Part shown: one piece after another, positions 53,380 to 62,605 of the stretch
Layout: every line of letters begins with the position of its first letter
Numbering within the stretch: the first letter of the stretch is position 1
Assembly (NCBI GenBank): GCA_964458385.1
Contig: CAYWIS010000001.1
Coordinates: forward strand, 29,487 to 93,486
DNA from: JAHWKS01 sp964458385
GTDB taxonomy: Bacteria > Planctomycetota > Planctomycetia > Pirellulales > Pirellulaceae
Reading direction: 5' to 3'
DNA length: 64,000 nt
Notes under the pieces: generated by a model
What the model saw: only the letters and a program-made list of their open reading frames with translations
What the model was told of the DNA's origin: nothing
Databases searched by the model: none
Translations under genes and position numbers: made by a program

Positions 53380-53982
53380 TCAGGGCGGGTTCGAACGCTG
53401 CCGCCGGAGTTCCGTTGACGACACATCACAACGAAATAGCTCCTCGGGCACAGGGCGGATTAGCTTACGCAATTCCGGCGGGAGATTCAGATCGTCGGCT
53501 CCAAGAAACTCGTCGCCCAGTTTGCGGCCAAAAACGAGGAACCCGCATCCCGCATCGGTTAGGGATGCAATGGCGCGGTCCCGCGCTTGCGGATCCTGGT
53601 TGTAGTAACGCAGCGCACCAATGCGCAAGACCGTATCAGCGCCCACGATAAACGTAGCGCCAGGAAAGAGTTGCGCCTTGGCGACAAAGGTGGGTGCACA
53701 GGTGAGGAGCACCGTATCGCCCTTCTCAAACTGTGCCACCCGGCGCTCAATTTCTTCCTGGTCGAGCGGGGGTTTATCAACGTTAACCGCCGACAACTCG
53801 AAGGCCACGGGGCGCCTTAACAATGATTGAGCGACCTCAACGATTTGGCGATGGCCGTGGTGGAGAGGATTGAACGAGCCGGGAAAAATTGCGTCCGCCG
53901 ATACAAAGGGACCGATCGCCACAAACGGGCGTCGGCCCATGAGGAGTTCGGCATTTTCGGCGGACGCTGGTCGTGCGGCCAT
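53380..53982 (-). CDS. HIGH-type nucleotidyltransferase, NadD-like
   Basis: About 200 residues; exact start unclear (TTG 54009, ATG 53982 or ATG 53940 all in frame). The signature FPGSFNPLHHGHRQI holds the GxFNPxHxGH motif of adenylyl- and cytidylyltransferases such as NadD, CoaD and NMN adenylyltransferase; DVSSTELRR near the C-terminus is the ISSTxIR-type partner motif. The enzyme transfers a nucleotide from ATP/CTP to a phosphate-bearing substrate. Substrate not certain. Confidence 0.78.
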   Translation of the reverse strand: MAARPASAENAELLMGRRPFVAIGPFVSADAIFPGSFNPLHHGHRQIVEVAQSLLRRPVAFELSAVNVDKPPLDQEEIERRVAQFEKGDTVLLTCAPTFVAKAQLFPGATFIVGADTVLRIGALRYYNQDPQARDRAIASLTDAGCGFLVFGRKLGDEFLGADDLNLPPELRKLIRPVPEELFRCDVSSTELRRQRSNPP

Positions 53983-54036
53983 TGCGGGGCGGCGCCCTTG
54001 CAGGTTCAAGGCTTCCTGCGGGGCCTCAACTTCGGA

Positions 54037-54177
54037 TTATTTGGGTTTCGATGGTTTGCCGCCAGATTGCTCTCGCCCTTCCTCCGTACGTGAGGAGGTG
54101 CTGCATTGGTTGGCAAGCATTTCCAAACGGGCTTGTGCATCGGGGGGGAGGGTGAAAGAGGCAGTGGATTCTGTCAT
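54037..54177 (-). CDS. possible small protein, 46 residues
   Basis: Starts at ATG 54177 and ends with TAA at 54037, 27-55 bases before the nucleotidyltransferase. Product MTESTASFTLPPDAQARLEM... ends in a Lys/Pro-rich tail. The start lacks a clear Shine-Dalgarno. It may be a small leader protein of the same transcript or chance. Confidence 0.35.
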   Translation of the reverse strand: MTESTASFTLPPDAQARLEMLANQCSTSSRTEEGREQSGGKPSKPK

Positions 54178-54369
54178 GGCTAATCCGGTTGAGGGGAAAG
54201 AAAGAAATTGACCGGCTCCACCCGTTGCAAAGCCTGCGCCACTTATAGCTTTTCTCCGGAGGGCGGGAGAAGGGCGATAACGTGACGCAGTTTACACCAT
54301 CCTTTCACGCCTGGCGAGCGTCGAAATGGCGGCCTCGCCGTGAACGCAAGCGGTCAGTAAAATGCCGGC

Positions 54370-55341
54370 GTGAAGGCGCCTCGCAACGAACTCTTGATGG
54401 TTTCCCGCCAGCCGGCTTCCTCGGTTTGGTTGGGAATTGGCTGCGGCGTGTTTGCTGCTGTGGGGTACACCGCGTCGAACACCTGCCTGCGCGCGGTGAC
54501 CCATTGTGACCCAGCGTGGGTCTCGGCAGTGAAAGCGTTTCCTACTCTGGCTTTGTTTGGGCCGTGGCTCTTCGTCTTGAAACTGCGTGGGGAACGGATC
54601 TTACCTTCCAGACGCGTCTTAGTTTCATTAGCGGGGGCCGCGCTACTCGCCCATGTGGGCGGAAACGTGCTGTTCCAATGGTCGCTTGGGGTGATTGGAT
54701 TGGCGCTGGCGGTGCCAATAACTCTTGGCGCCATGATTTTGGGCGGAGCGGCGCTCGGCCGAATCGTGTTGGGCGAGGGGATTACCACCAACGCGATTTT
54801 GGCCAATTCGCTGCTGTTGGCCGCCATCTGTATCTTAAGCTTGGGAGCAGGACAGACCGCGCGCCCTATTTCGCCTCACTCGGTTAGCGATGCTTCGGCT
54901 TGGTTGGGTGTGCTGGCCGCCTTCGCATGTGGAGTGGCGTTTGCAACTTTGGGCGTGGCCATACGTTACAGCGTTTCGGGCGAGGGACGCATCACCACGA
55001 CCATGGTTTATGTGAGTTCGGTCGGGTTGGCCGCGTTGGGCTTACTGACCGAATGGCGAATCGGTTGGGAGGGGATGCTCGCCACTTCGGAGCGCGACTT
55101 AACGGCAATGGCCTTGGCGGGGCTATTTAATGCGATTGCCTTTTTGTCGCTGACCAAGGCGTTACAACTAACGTCGGTGGTGATGGTCAACGCCTTGAAT
55201 GCCTCGCAAACCGCGATGGCCATGGCGGCCGGCGTGCTGCTGTTTGAAGAACCGCTAACACAACCACTTGCGGTCGGCGTCTTTCTGACGATCTTGGGGC
55301 TACTCTTGATGAGCCGGCAAGGAAGGCCCCGCGCCAAATAA
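54370..55341 (+). CDS. EamA/DMT-family transporter
   Basis: 323 residues with ten hydrophobic helices arranged as two EamA repeats (~15-150 and ~175-315). The N-terminal repeat has GCGVFAAVGYTASNTCLRAV and VGLALAVP-like stretch; the second has FNAIAFLSLTKALQLTSVVMVNALNASQTAMAM and LLFEEPLTQPLAVGVFLTILGLLL. Such transporters export or import metabolites. GTG 54370 gives the longest N-terminus; ATG 54397 is possible. Confidence 0.88.
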   Translation: MKAPRNELLMVSRQPASSVWLGIGCGVFAAVGYTASNTCLRAVTHCDPAWVSAVKAFPTLALFGPWLFVLKLRGERILPSRRVLVSLAGAALLAHVGGNVLFQWSLGVIGLALAVPITLGAMILGGAALGRIVLGEGITTNAILANSLLLAAICILSLGAGQTARPISPHSVSDASAWLGVLAAFACGVAFATLGVAIRYSVSGEGRITTTMVYVSSVGLAALGLLTEWRIGWEGMLATSERDLTAMALAGLFNAIAFLSLTKALQLTSVVMVNALNASQTAMAMAAGVLLFEEPLTQPLAVGVFLTILGLLLMSRQGRPRAK

Positions 55342-55409
55342 GCTGCAAGCGGAAAAGAGAATTTGAGCCCCAGCTCTCGAGGCGGCACCGTATCGCCGCC
55401 ATCGCCCCC

Positions 55410-55438
55410 GGCGCCTGCAAAACGGGCAGGCAGGCGCC
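55410..55438. repeat. inverted repeat GGCGCCTG
   Basis: GGCGCCTG (55410-55417) and CAGGCGCC (55431-55438) flank a 13-base loop, between the transporter stop and the 67-residue gene. The core matches the repeat near 40770. Confidence 0.5.
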
Positions 55439-55451
55439 TCATCTTGGGCAT

Positions 55452-55655
55452 CTAGCGTCCCAGTGAATGTTTTTGCGATCGGACGGTCACAAAATCCTGA
55501 AAGCGCTCTACCAGTTTCCCCAACTCGCCGTCCATCCAATAGGAAAAGCTGCAAAATGCCGTATCCGAAAAGTTTAGGTCAAATTCGGTGCATTCGTTGG
55601 AAACCACATCGCCACGCGTGGGGGCGATTGGTTTGTCAAAGGGCGTCGGATTCAT
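55452..55655 (-). CDS. small hypothetical protein, 67 residues
   Basis: ATG 55655 is preceded by GGGAGG with 5 bases of spacing. The product is soluble with a hydrophobic/aromatic centre (FDLNFSDTAFCSFSYWMDGELGKLVERF in parts), like other short planctomycete proteins of unknown function. Convergent with the transporter gene; a 110-base gap with a hairpin separates them. Confidence 0.6.
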   Translation of the reverse strand: MNPTPFDKPIAPTRGDVVSNECTEFDLNFSDTAFCSFSYWMDGELGKLVERFQDFVTVRSQKHSLGR

Positions 55656-56261
55656 AATCGCCTCCCGTGGCGAAGGGCAACATTGGGGGAATGATTGATA
55701 GCACCGTAGAGCAATCGGTAGGCCAATTGGGCAGTTTTTCGCTGGGCAGCGATTTTGTTTGGTCCGAGACGGCTTACAGTGCTAACTGCGTTAGCGCAAG
55801 CACTGTCAGAATGTTGCAAAAGGTTGACGGATGTAGCTGAATTGCGTCTTTTTGGCAGCCTTTCCGCCACGTGGTGCAGCCCACGAAATCAGCTCATGAG
55901 CTTATCGCCGCCGCGCGATTCGTTGAGATTGCTCTTCTCTGCCACTCGTTTCAAGAGGATTGCTGTACGTGCAATAAGCCGTGTAGTTTCAATTGGTTAT
56001 GGCGTAACACGCGGCCTGTTTGGCGGCCACGAGGGTATGTGTTCGAGCGATGGCGAAGTTGGCCGCCTCGTATCCGTCCTTCACCGGAGGACCATCGATG
56101 ACGGACTACATCTGATTCCGCCGAAAAATTTTCCTCCCCCATTCAAAGATTGCCCCCCATCCCGCGAATAACTGAATGAGTGACCTTAAGGGTTAAGGCC
56201 AAGTGCAGGGAAGGACGCACGGGAGATGCCTTTTGCCGATCAACTTTTTGGGAGGCCCAAA
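55656..56261. other. gene-free stretch with nested inverted repeats
   Basis: No convincing gene; a 138-codon plus-strand frame (55755-56171) looks like chance. ACAGTGCT (55776-55783) and AGCACTGT (55799-55806) form a perfect dyad, and inside it GCTAAC/GTTAGC gives an alternative stem. The GGGAGG before ATG 56262 belongs to the next gene. Confidence 0.5.
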
Positions 56262-57059
56262 ATGCTAAAGAAGTCGCTGTTGCTGGGGGGAGCGCTCGTG
56301 CTGCTCCTGGGGTTGTTTTTTGGCCGAGACGCATGCAGCTACCTGACGACCTCGGCGGGATGGGTAAAAGATAGCGTTAAGGCGAATGTGCCGGTCGAAT
56401 TCCAGATCGAGCGAGCCCGGCAGATGATCAAGGATCTGGACCCCGAGATCCGCCGCAACATGCACCTCATTGCGAAGGAAGAGGTGGAAATCGAAAAGTT
56501 GGCCCAGCAAGTCGACGCTCAGGAAGCCGCCCTGGCTAAAGCCCGGACAGAAATTCTCCGGCTGAAGCGTGACTTGGAAACGGGGGATTCGGCGTTCTAC
56601 TATGCCAGTCGGCGCTACACCAAGGATCAGGTGAAGCATGACCTGGCGAGCCGTTTCGAACGGTATCAAGTAAACGAAGCCACCTTGGAGAAGAACCAGA
56701 AGATCCTCAATATCCGGCAGCAAAAGTTGGATGCGGCCCGTCAGGGGTTGGAGGAAATGCTCGCCGCCAAGCGTGAGCTGGAAGTCCAGGTCGAAAACCT
56801 CGAAGCCGAGTTGGAAATGCTCAAAGTCGCCAAGACCGCCAGCAATTTCAACTTTGACGACAGCCAGTTGGCCCGTACCAAGGCGTTGATCGAGGGCATT
56901 CGCACTCGGCTCGACGTGGAAGCCAAATTGGTCAACCAGGTCGAAACCGCTGGGCAAATCCCGCTAGACGACGTGGATTCGAATGAGGAAATCACCGATC
57001 GGATTTCCAAGTACTTTGGCGAGAGCGACGCCGAGTCGTACGTCGAACTACGCGACTAA
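56262..57059 (+). CDS. coiled-coil membrane protein
   Basis: 265 residues from ATG 56262 with GGGAGG 6-8 bases before. One N-terminal helix (KSLLLGGALVLLLGLFF) is followed by a short linker and a coiled coil from ~60 to ~210 (IRRNMHLIAKEEVEIEKLAQQVDAQEAALAKARTEILRLKRDLE in parts). A short acidic tail ends it. It is co-directional with the FHA/kinase set and ends at a terminator, so it likely has its own transcript. Function unknown; the shape is like an envelope scaffold. Confidence 0.82.
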   Translation: MLKKSLLLGGALVLLLGLFFGRDACSYLTTSAGWVKDSVKANVPVEFQIERARQMIKDLDPEIRRNMHLIAKEEVEIEKLAQQVDAQEAALAKARTEILRLKRDLETGDSAFYYASRRYTKDQVKHDLASRFERYQVNEATLEKNQKILNIRQQKLDAARQGLEEMLAAKRELEVQVENLEAELEMLKVAKTASNFNFDDSQLARTKALIEGIRTRLDVEAKLVNQVETAGQIPLDDVDSNEEITDRISKYFGESDAESYVELRD

Positions 57060-57097
57060 CGACCGGTAACGGGCCTCTCTCACCTTCCTTGACGCCA

Positions 57098-57130
57098 AGG
57101 GGCTTGGGCCATCCGCCTAAGCCCCTTTTT
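57098..57130 (+). terminator. intrinsic terminator behind the coiled-coil gene
   Basis: AGGGGCTT (57098-57105) and AAGCCCCT (57119-57126) with 13-base loop, followed by TTTTT. It lies 39 bases behind the stop and 27 bases before the next start. Confidence 0.88.
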
Positions 57131-57157
57131 CCATCGCGCTGTATTGCTTTGGTGAGT

Positions 57158-58645
57158 ATGTTCCAAAGCTGGCGACTTCCACTCCGCGAGGCCGAGGAAG
57201 CCTTCGAGCATGGGCGGCTCGATGAGGCCTGCCGCCTGATTGCGCAACATCAATTGAAGCAGGTTTTGGCCGGCTCGCGCTTGGCTGCACGCACCGCCGA
57301 TCACTTGGCCCAGCGCGCGCGGTACGCTTTAGCTAAGGGCGACTTGGCCGCCAGTTGGCGCGACTGGCAACTCGCCGAAAACCTGGTCGGATTGACGGAC
57401 TCCTTGCTTTCCCTGCGCCAAGCGCTCATTCAATGTGAGTTAGAAGAAGTTGAACGGCAACTCATCGCGGGCGACTTGGATACCGCTCGTCATCGCCTGA
57501 ATGCGCTGGAGCGGCGGGGCGTTGCCAACGTAGCATCGCGAACGCTAGAGCAGGTGACGCGTCAGTTAGAAGAGGCCAACCAACTTGCTCGGCAAGGGAG
57601 GTTCCGTGAGGCCGAGTCGCATTTGGAATCGGCCATTGCCTTGTGGCCCGATTGGGAGTTTCTCACCCAGCAATGTCACACATATCAGGCGCAGCGGGTT
57701 CGTAGCCAAGAGTTAACGGCCCAGCTCCATCGCGCCATGTTGGCGGACGATTGGAGCCAAGCCTTAGCTCTAGCGGACGAATTGCTGGAAGTAGCCCCCG
57801 AATATACCGTCGCCAAGGATGCTCGCCGGCGCGCCAAGAAGATGGTCGATTCCCAGCGTGCGGCAGCCTCGGCCGACCTTAGTGAAACACGGGTCGGCTT
57901 GGCCTCGAAGGCGAACCGGCATCCGCCGAGAGCGTCTGCGGCAATCCTAGCGGCTCACCGGCCGCCTTATGCGAGCACTTTGGCTGTGGACGAAACGCTT
58001 TCCAACGATCCCCAATCCCCTTCGCCGCGCACTCCCGAGCGCCAAGGGCAGCCCCCTTTTCTGTTATGGGTGGACGGCGTGGGCGGTTACTTGGTTTGTC
58101 TGCGCGACGAGGTGGCGTTAGGCCAGGCCGCGCCCGAGAACCTCACCGGGCCCGAGCGTGTCGACATTGCAATTCGCGGCGACCTGTCCCGCCGGCACGC
58201 CATTATTCGCCGTCGAGGTGAAGCGTACACCTTGGAACCGCTCGGTCCGGTGCTCGTTAACGGTCAAACGGTCTACGCATGCACGCTCCTACGCGATCAG
58301 ATGGAGATCGTCCTTGGCGAAGCGGTCCGGTTGCGGTTTCGCCAGCCGCATCCCCTGAGCGCCACCGCGCGGTTGGATTTTCTCGGTCGTCAGCGATCAC
58401 AACCGTATAGCGACGCGGTCTTGCTCATGGCCGAATCGTGTGTTCTGGGACCGAGCGAGCGAAACCATGTCGTTTGCCGAGATTGGCGCCAAGACCTGGT
58501 CCTCTATCGGCAAGGCGATGCATTGTTTTGTCGCACCCTACAGCCAATCGAGATCGACGGCCGACCCTGCCAAGGCCAGAGCCGCCTGACTCATTCGTCG
58601 CGCATTGTAGGTGACAATTTTTCCGTCACGTTGGAGGAAATTTAA
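57158..58645 (+). CDS. FHA-domain protein with TPR-like helical N-terminus
   Basis: 495 residues. The N-terminal 240 residues are helical repeats (LREAEEAFEHGRLDEACRLIAQHQL ... RQGRFREAESHLESAIALWPDW in parts), TPR-like. A Pro-rich linker (~265-300) leads to an FHA domain (~305-390) with VALGQAAPENL, DLSRRHAIIRRRGEAYTLEP, the SxxH signature for phospho-threonine binding, and a second FHA-like part (~400-495) with NHVVCRDWRQDLVLYRQGDAL. It should read phosphorylated proteins, a natural partner of the kinase that starts 252 bases downstream. ATG 57158; GTG 57152 alternative. Confidence 0.85.
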   Translation: MFQSWRLPLREAEEAFEHGRLDEACRLIAQHQLKQVLAGSRLAARTADHLAQRARYALAKGDLAASWRDWQLAENLVGLTDSLLSLRQALIQCELEEVERQLIAGDLDTARHRLNALERRGVANVASRTLEQVTRQLEEANQLARQGRFREAESHLESAIALWPDWEFLTQQCHTYQAQRVRSQELTAQLHRAMLADDWSQALALADELLEVAPEYTVAKDARRRAKKMVDSQRAAASADLSETRVGLASKANRHPPRASAAILAAHRPPYASTLAVDETLSNDPQSPSPRTPERQGQPPFLLWVDGVGGYLVCLRDEVALGQAAPENLTGPERVDIAIRGDLSRRHAIIRRRGEAYTLEPLGPVLVNGQTVYACTLLRDQMEIVLGEAVRLRFRQPHPLSATARLDFLGRQRSQPYSDAVLLMAESCVLGPSERNHVVCRDWRQDLVLYRQGDALFCRTLQPIEIDGRPCQGQSRLTHSSRIVGDNFSVTLEEI

Positions 58646-58896
58646 TTGCAAATTTGCGCCCTGTTTTCCGCCAATTCCGGCCTAATGGAGTACGGATGGG
58701 TTCATTGAACGTCTCGTCATAACGGAGTTGGTGGCCATACCACACCGACCAAGGCTTCCCCGCAAGCGGCGACGAGCGCGTGCGGGTTGGCGCTGGGCGG
58801 TGTGGGACGTTCGCTTTTTTGCCGGCGATTGCGTACCATAACTTGAAGCGGGGACTAGGCTGCCTTTGTGGCGGACCGCCCCAGGCATCGGGACTT

Positions 58897-61125
58897 ATGA
58901 CAGATCCAACCGCCACGTTGCCCGTCGAGCGACGCGGTCCCGAGAACCTTCCGGACGGCGCTGACCCCGCGCCACGAGCACGAGTCATGAAATTCGTCTA
59001 CGCCAGCGGTTCGCGCCCCTTAGAGGGCTACACGATCAAGCGCGGCATCGGCGTGGGCGGCTTTGGCGAGGTCTACTTCGCCCTGAGCGACGCCGGGAAA
59101 GAAGTCGCGCTCAAGCGTATCCATCGCCACATGGATATCGAGCTGCGCGGCGTGCGGCATTGCATTAATCTCAAGCACCCCAATCTGATCGACCTCTACG
59201 ACATCCGCACTGACCAGGATGGGGAGTCCTGGGTAGTCATGGAGTATGTGCCGGGCGAAACGCTCAACGACGCCCTCCGCCGCTACCCCGATGGGATGCC
59301 GCCCGAAGAGGCCATGCTTTGGTTCCGCGGCATCGCCCGTGGAGTTGCCTACCTGCATGAGAACGGCATCGTTCATCGCGATCTCAAACCGGGCAACGTC
59401 TTTAACGACGACGGAGTGATGAAAATCGGCGACTACGGTCTGTCGAAGTTCATCTCGTGCAGTCGCCGAAGCGGGCAGACCGAAAGCGTCGGTACGCTCC
59501 ATTACATGGCGCCAGAAATCGGCAAAGGCTGCTACGGCAAAGAGATCGACGTCTACGCCCTGGGGATCGTGCTTTTTGAAATGCTTACGGGCCGCGTCCC
59601 CTTTGACGGCGAGAGCAGCCAAGAAATTATCATGAAGCATCTCACGGCCGACCCCGATTTGTCGGCGGTTGAGGAGCCCTTCGCTTCGGTCATCGCCAAA
59701 GCGTTAGAGAAGGACCCAGATGACCGTTTTGCAAGCGCCGGCGAGATGCTGTCGGCCTTGGAGCACGCTTTGGCCACGGGCGATCTGGCGGCGCTGGGGG
59801 TGCGCCGTACGGCGGCGCCCAGGCCCGAGTATATCGGCCCGGAATCGGACAACTTACACAAACGGGTGGCCGGTCGAAGCGTCCCACGCACGGAAGATGT
59901 GCTGGTGATCGAGGACGCCCCTCCGACCTCAGGTCCAACTTCGCCAAGTCTGGAAAGCTCACCTACGATCTTTATCTCGGAGCATGCGGTGTCGGACCAC
60001 GAAATGTCGTTCGGCCCCGTGCGGATGAACCCCAACGCGGCCGCTGCGTCGATCCGTCCGGCATCTCCCTACAAACCGCAACGGGTCGTGCAGACCCCGG
60101 CCCGTCAGGCGGCCGGACGCCGCGCGAACGCTACCTATCTGCCTGATTCAACGGCGTCCAATCGCTGGGAGCAAACCAAAGTCTGGTTGAATCAGGGACG
60201 TGGCAGCACCGCGACCAAAGTGTTGGTTTTCGTAGCATTGGTGTTGGTGGTGCTCCTTAACGCCCATATTTTGCTTCCCGTGGTATTAATCATTGGGGCG
60301 GGCGTGTTGGCGTACTACGGAATTTGCGCCATTGTCACCGGTGGTGCGGCGGGATCTGCGTCGGCTGCCCAGGCGGTAACATATGCCACTGTTTATCAAC
60401 GGACTCCGTCGCCCCGGGAAACGCGTGAGGAGTGGCGCCAAGCGGCCCTTCGCAGGCTCGCACAAAAAACCCTCGGGGAGCGTCTCGCCGAACTGACCGG
60501 ATCGTGGCTCGTTTCTGCGGCCGTGGTTGGCGTATTGTCTTTGGTAATGCTTTTGGCGGCCGGGTTTTCGTTCGACGGCTCAGTTCAATCTTGGGCGTTT
60601 TTCACTTGGTTTGCCATGACGGCCATTGCCGGCGCCTGGACGGTGCTCACCGTCTCCAAATTTTGGGAAGGCGACACCGGCGATCCCATGGTTCGCCGGT
60701 TTGTCATGCTTGTGGCGGGGTTGGGACTGGGCGCCGTTTCGTTCCTTGCCTGGCGTTTGCTGTTCGTTGAGCCGCACCTGGATCAACTCACGCGACGTCC
60801 TCTTGCGCCCGATGCGTTTTCCAACATGGAGGCGGCCGACGGCGGGCTGCAATTGGCGGGATTCCTAGTCTACTTTGGCGGGCTGTTGCTCGCCTTGCGA
60901 TGGTGGCGTCAGGCTGACCCGTTGCGTTCCACCCGTGTTGGCATGTTGGCCGTAGGCGCCGCGGTCCTCTGGGCGTGGGTACTGCACCTGATCTGGACGT
61001 TCCCTCAGCCTTTGGGAATGATGCTGGCCGCCGCCATGGCGTTGGGCGTACAACTGGCCGCCCCGTGGATGTCTCCCAAGGACAACCCGTTGGGCGAGAA
61101 TCGAAATCAGGAGACGCAGCGATGA
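58897..61125 (+). CDS. Ser/Thr protein kinase with polytopic C-terminal membrane domain
   Basis: 742 residues from ATG 58897. Cytosolic kinase domain ~42-310: Gly-loop GIGVGGFGEVY (~50-60), Lys in VALKRIH (~73), catalytic HRDLKPGN (~160-167), DYG in place of DFG (~179-181), APE (~205). A Pro/Ser-rich juxtamembrane region (~320-430) is followed by about eight hydrophobic helices to the end, from VFVALVLVVLLNAHILLPVVL. The membrane part is much larger than the single helix of typical bacterial PASTA/Pkn kinases and may sense an envelope signal. The stop overlaps the next ATG (ATGA), so expression is coupled. Confidence 0.93.
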   Translation: MTDPTATLPVERRGPENLPDGADPAPRARVMKFVYASGSRPLEGYTIKRGIGVGGFGEVYFALSDAGKEVALKRIHRHMDIELRGVRHCINLKHPNLIDLYDIRTDQDGESWVVMEYVPGETLNDALRRYPDGMPPEEAMLWFRGIARGVAYLHENGIVHRDLKPGNVFNDDGVMKIGDYGLSKFISCSRRSGQTESVGTLHYMAPEIGKGCYGKEIDVYALGIVLFEMLTGRVPFDGESSQEIIMKHLTADPDLSAVEEPFASVIAKALEKDPDDRFASAGEMLSALEHALATGDLAALGVRRTAAPRPEYIGPESDNLHKRVAGRSVPRTEDVLVIEDAPPTSGPTSPSLESSPTIFISEHAVSDHEMSFGPVRMNPNAAAASIRPASPYKPQRVVQTPARQAAGRRANATYLPDSTASNRWEQTKVWLNQGRGSTATKVLVFVALVLVVLLNAHILLPVVLIIGAGVLAYYGICAIVTGGAAGSASAAQAVTYATVYQRTPSPRETREEWRQAALRRLAQKTLGERLAELTGSWLVSAAVVGVLSLVMLLAAGFSFDGSVQSWAFFTWFAMTAIAGAWTVLTVSKFWEGDTGDPMVRRFVMLVAGLGLGAVSFLAWRLLFVEPHLDQLTRRPLAPDAFSNMEAADGGLQLAGFLVYFGGLLLALRWWRQADPLRSTRVGMLAVGAAVLWAWVLHLIWTFPQPLGMMLAAAMALGVQLAAPWMSPKDNPLGENRNQETQR

Positions 61126-61844
61126 AAGTAGGACTCATCTTGTTCGCCGTGGCGTTTCCGTTGCTCGTCGCCGCTTCGCTTCGCGCCGACGAGTCCGAGG
61201 CTTCTGCCGCGCTAAATACAACCAAAAGCGCTGCACCGCAGGCGGCGGACGATGCCGCCGCGCCGCCAGCAGCCGAGAAGCGTACGACACTCTCAGCCGA
61301 GCCGCCGCGCGTGATTTACCCCGAGGATCGTCCCGACTGGGTGGACGCTTCACCGTCGAAAGTGGGCGAGCGGGAACGCATTGCCGTCTCGTCAGGACCC
61401 CACTACAGCCTCGGTGAGGCCCGCCGCCAACTGGCCGAGGCGATCCGAACCGCGGCCGACGAGTACGTCGACCACCACCTGGGCGTGAACAACGCCTCGC
61501 GCTACATCCGCTACGAAGTTCAGCCGATCGTCACGTTTGAGGAGCGGCCCGAGTTCTCCTTCGGCCCCATGCACCAGGCTCACGCGCTGTTGGAGTTTGA
61601 CGAAGCGTTTCGCCGCCAGATCGAAGAAGACTGGAAAGAGGCTCTCACTTTCAGTCGGTTGTTGAAGATCGGTTTAGGAAGCGGCGCCTTGTTCGTGTTA
61701 TTGGCCGTGCTGTTGGGTTATCTGAAGGCCGAGCACGTCACGCGCGGGGTTTACACCCGGCGCTTGCGTTTCGCCGCCGCAACCGTGATACTGGCGTTGG
61801 TCGCTGCAATTTTCTTCGCAGCGAGCTGGTTTCCGTGGATCTAA
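61122..61844 (+). CDS. membrane-anchored exported protein coupled to the kinase
   Basis: 240 residues. ATG 61122 overlaps the kinase stop by four bases (ATGA). Signal peptide (VGLILFAVAFPLLVAASLRA) then an Ala/Pro-rich linker; from ~85 to ~165 a helical domain (LGEARRQLAEAIRTAADEYVDHHLG in part); two terminal helices near 180-240 (LGSGALFVLLAVLLGYL and AAATVILALVAAIFFAASWFPW). A likely partner or sensor of the kinase, given the overlap. No family recognised. Confidence 0.8.
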   Translation: MKVGLILFAVAFPLLVAASLRADESEASAALNTTKSAAPQAADDAAAPPAAEKRTTLSAEPPRVIYPEDRPDWVDASPSKVGERERIAVSSGPHYSLGEARRQLAEAIRTAADEYVDHHLGVNNASRYIRYEVQPIVTFEERPEFSFGPMHQAHALLEFDEAFRRQIEEDWKEALTFSRLLKIGLGSGALFVLLAVLLGYLKAEHVTRGVYTRRLRFAAATVILALVAAIFFAASWFPWI

Positions 61845-61857
61845 CGCCGCACGTTGC

Positions 61858-62502
61858 ATGGCTTCAGCCGCCGACGCGGACGACCTTTTGATCGCCCGCA
61901 TCCGTCAAGGAGACTCCGACGCCTGGAACGACTTGATCGCCCGGTACGAAGGGCGGCTCTTGGCGTTTGTCGAAAGCCGTCTGGGCCGTCGCGCCCCCAG
62001 CGAGGACGTGGTCCAAGACACCTTTGTTGGGTTCCTCAATAGTCTGCCCAATTACGACGCCCGCCGCTCGCTGGAAAACTACTTGTTCTCCATCTGCGCG
62101 TACAAAATTACCGACTACCTGCGCCGCGAAGGCCGCCGCCCCGCCCTGCCGCTCTCGTCGGCGGGCGACGCCTCAAGCAACCCGCGGCAAATCGCCGCCG
62201 ACTCGCGCCCGGCCAGCAGCATTGTTCGCAGCGGTGAACGCCGCCAACTCGAGGAAAAGGCCCTCGTTGCTGCTTTAGAGGAACAGGTCGGCCGTTGGAA
62301 GGAACGTGGCGAGTGGATCAAGATTCAATGCGCGGAGTTGATCTTCGTGCGCGGCTGGGCCAACAAAGACGTGGCCGCCCAACTGGGAATTTCCGAGCAG
62401 AATGTGGCCAACTACAAGTTTGACTTCTTGGCTCGTCTGCGCAACGTGATCCGTAAGCAGAACCTGTCTCAAGACGTGTTTCCCGAGTTATACGGAGAGT
62501 AA
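61858..62502 (+). CDS. ECF-type RNA polymerase sigma factor
   Basis: 214 residues. Sigma region 2 (DLLIARIRQGDSDAWNDLIARYEGRLLAFVESRLG with EDVVQDTFVGFLNSL in parts, ~9-70) and region 4 (EWIKIQCAELIFVRGWANKDVAAQLGISEQNVANYKFDFLAR in parts, ~155-200). The linker is Ser/Pro-rich. It starts 13 bases behind the kinase partner gene, so is cotranscribed with the signalling set. No obvious anti-sigma domain except perhaps the Cys/His protein downstream. Confidence 0.9.
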   Translation: MASAADADDLLIARIRQGDSDAWNDLIARYEGRLLAFVESRLGRRAPSEDVVQDTFVGFLNSLPNYDARRSLENYLFSICAYKITDYLRREGRRPALPLSSAGDASSNPRQIAADSRPASSIVRSGERRQLEEKALVAALEEQVGRWKERGEWIKIQCAELIFVRGWANKDVAAQLGISEQNVANYKFDFLARLRNVIRKQNLSQDVFPELYGE

Positions 62503-62605
62503 ATCGCGGACCCGTCAAAGCGATTGCCCAACCGGCGCCATCCCGTCGGAGGCCGCACCGCTCCTCGCCTCTTACCCGTCTCATAGTTTTTCTTGGGAGT
62601 CGCTG

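Noticed and set aside
55755..56171. 138-codon plus-strand frame
   Set aside because: Overlaps the nested inverted repeats; no ribosome site or known domain.
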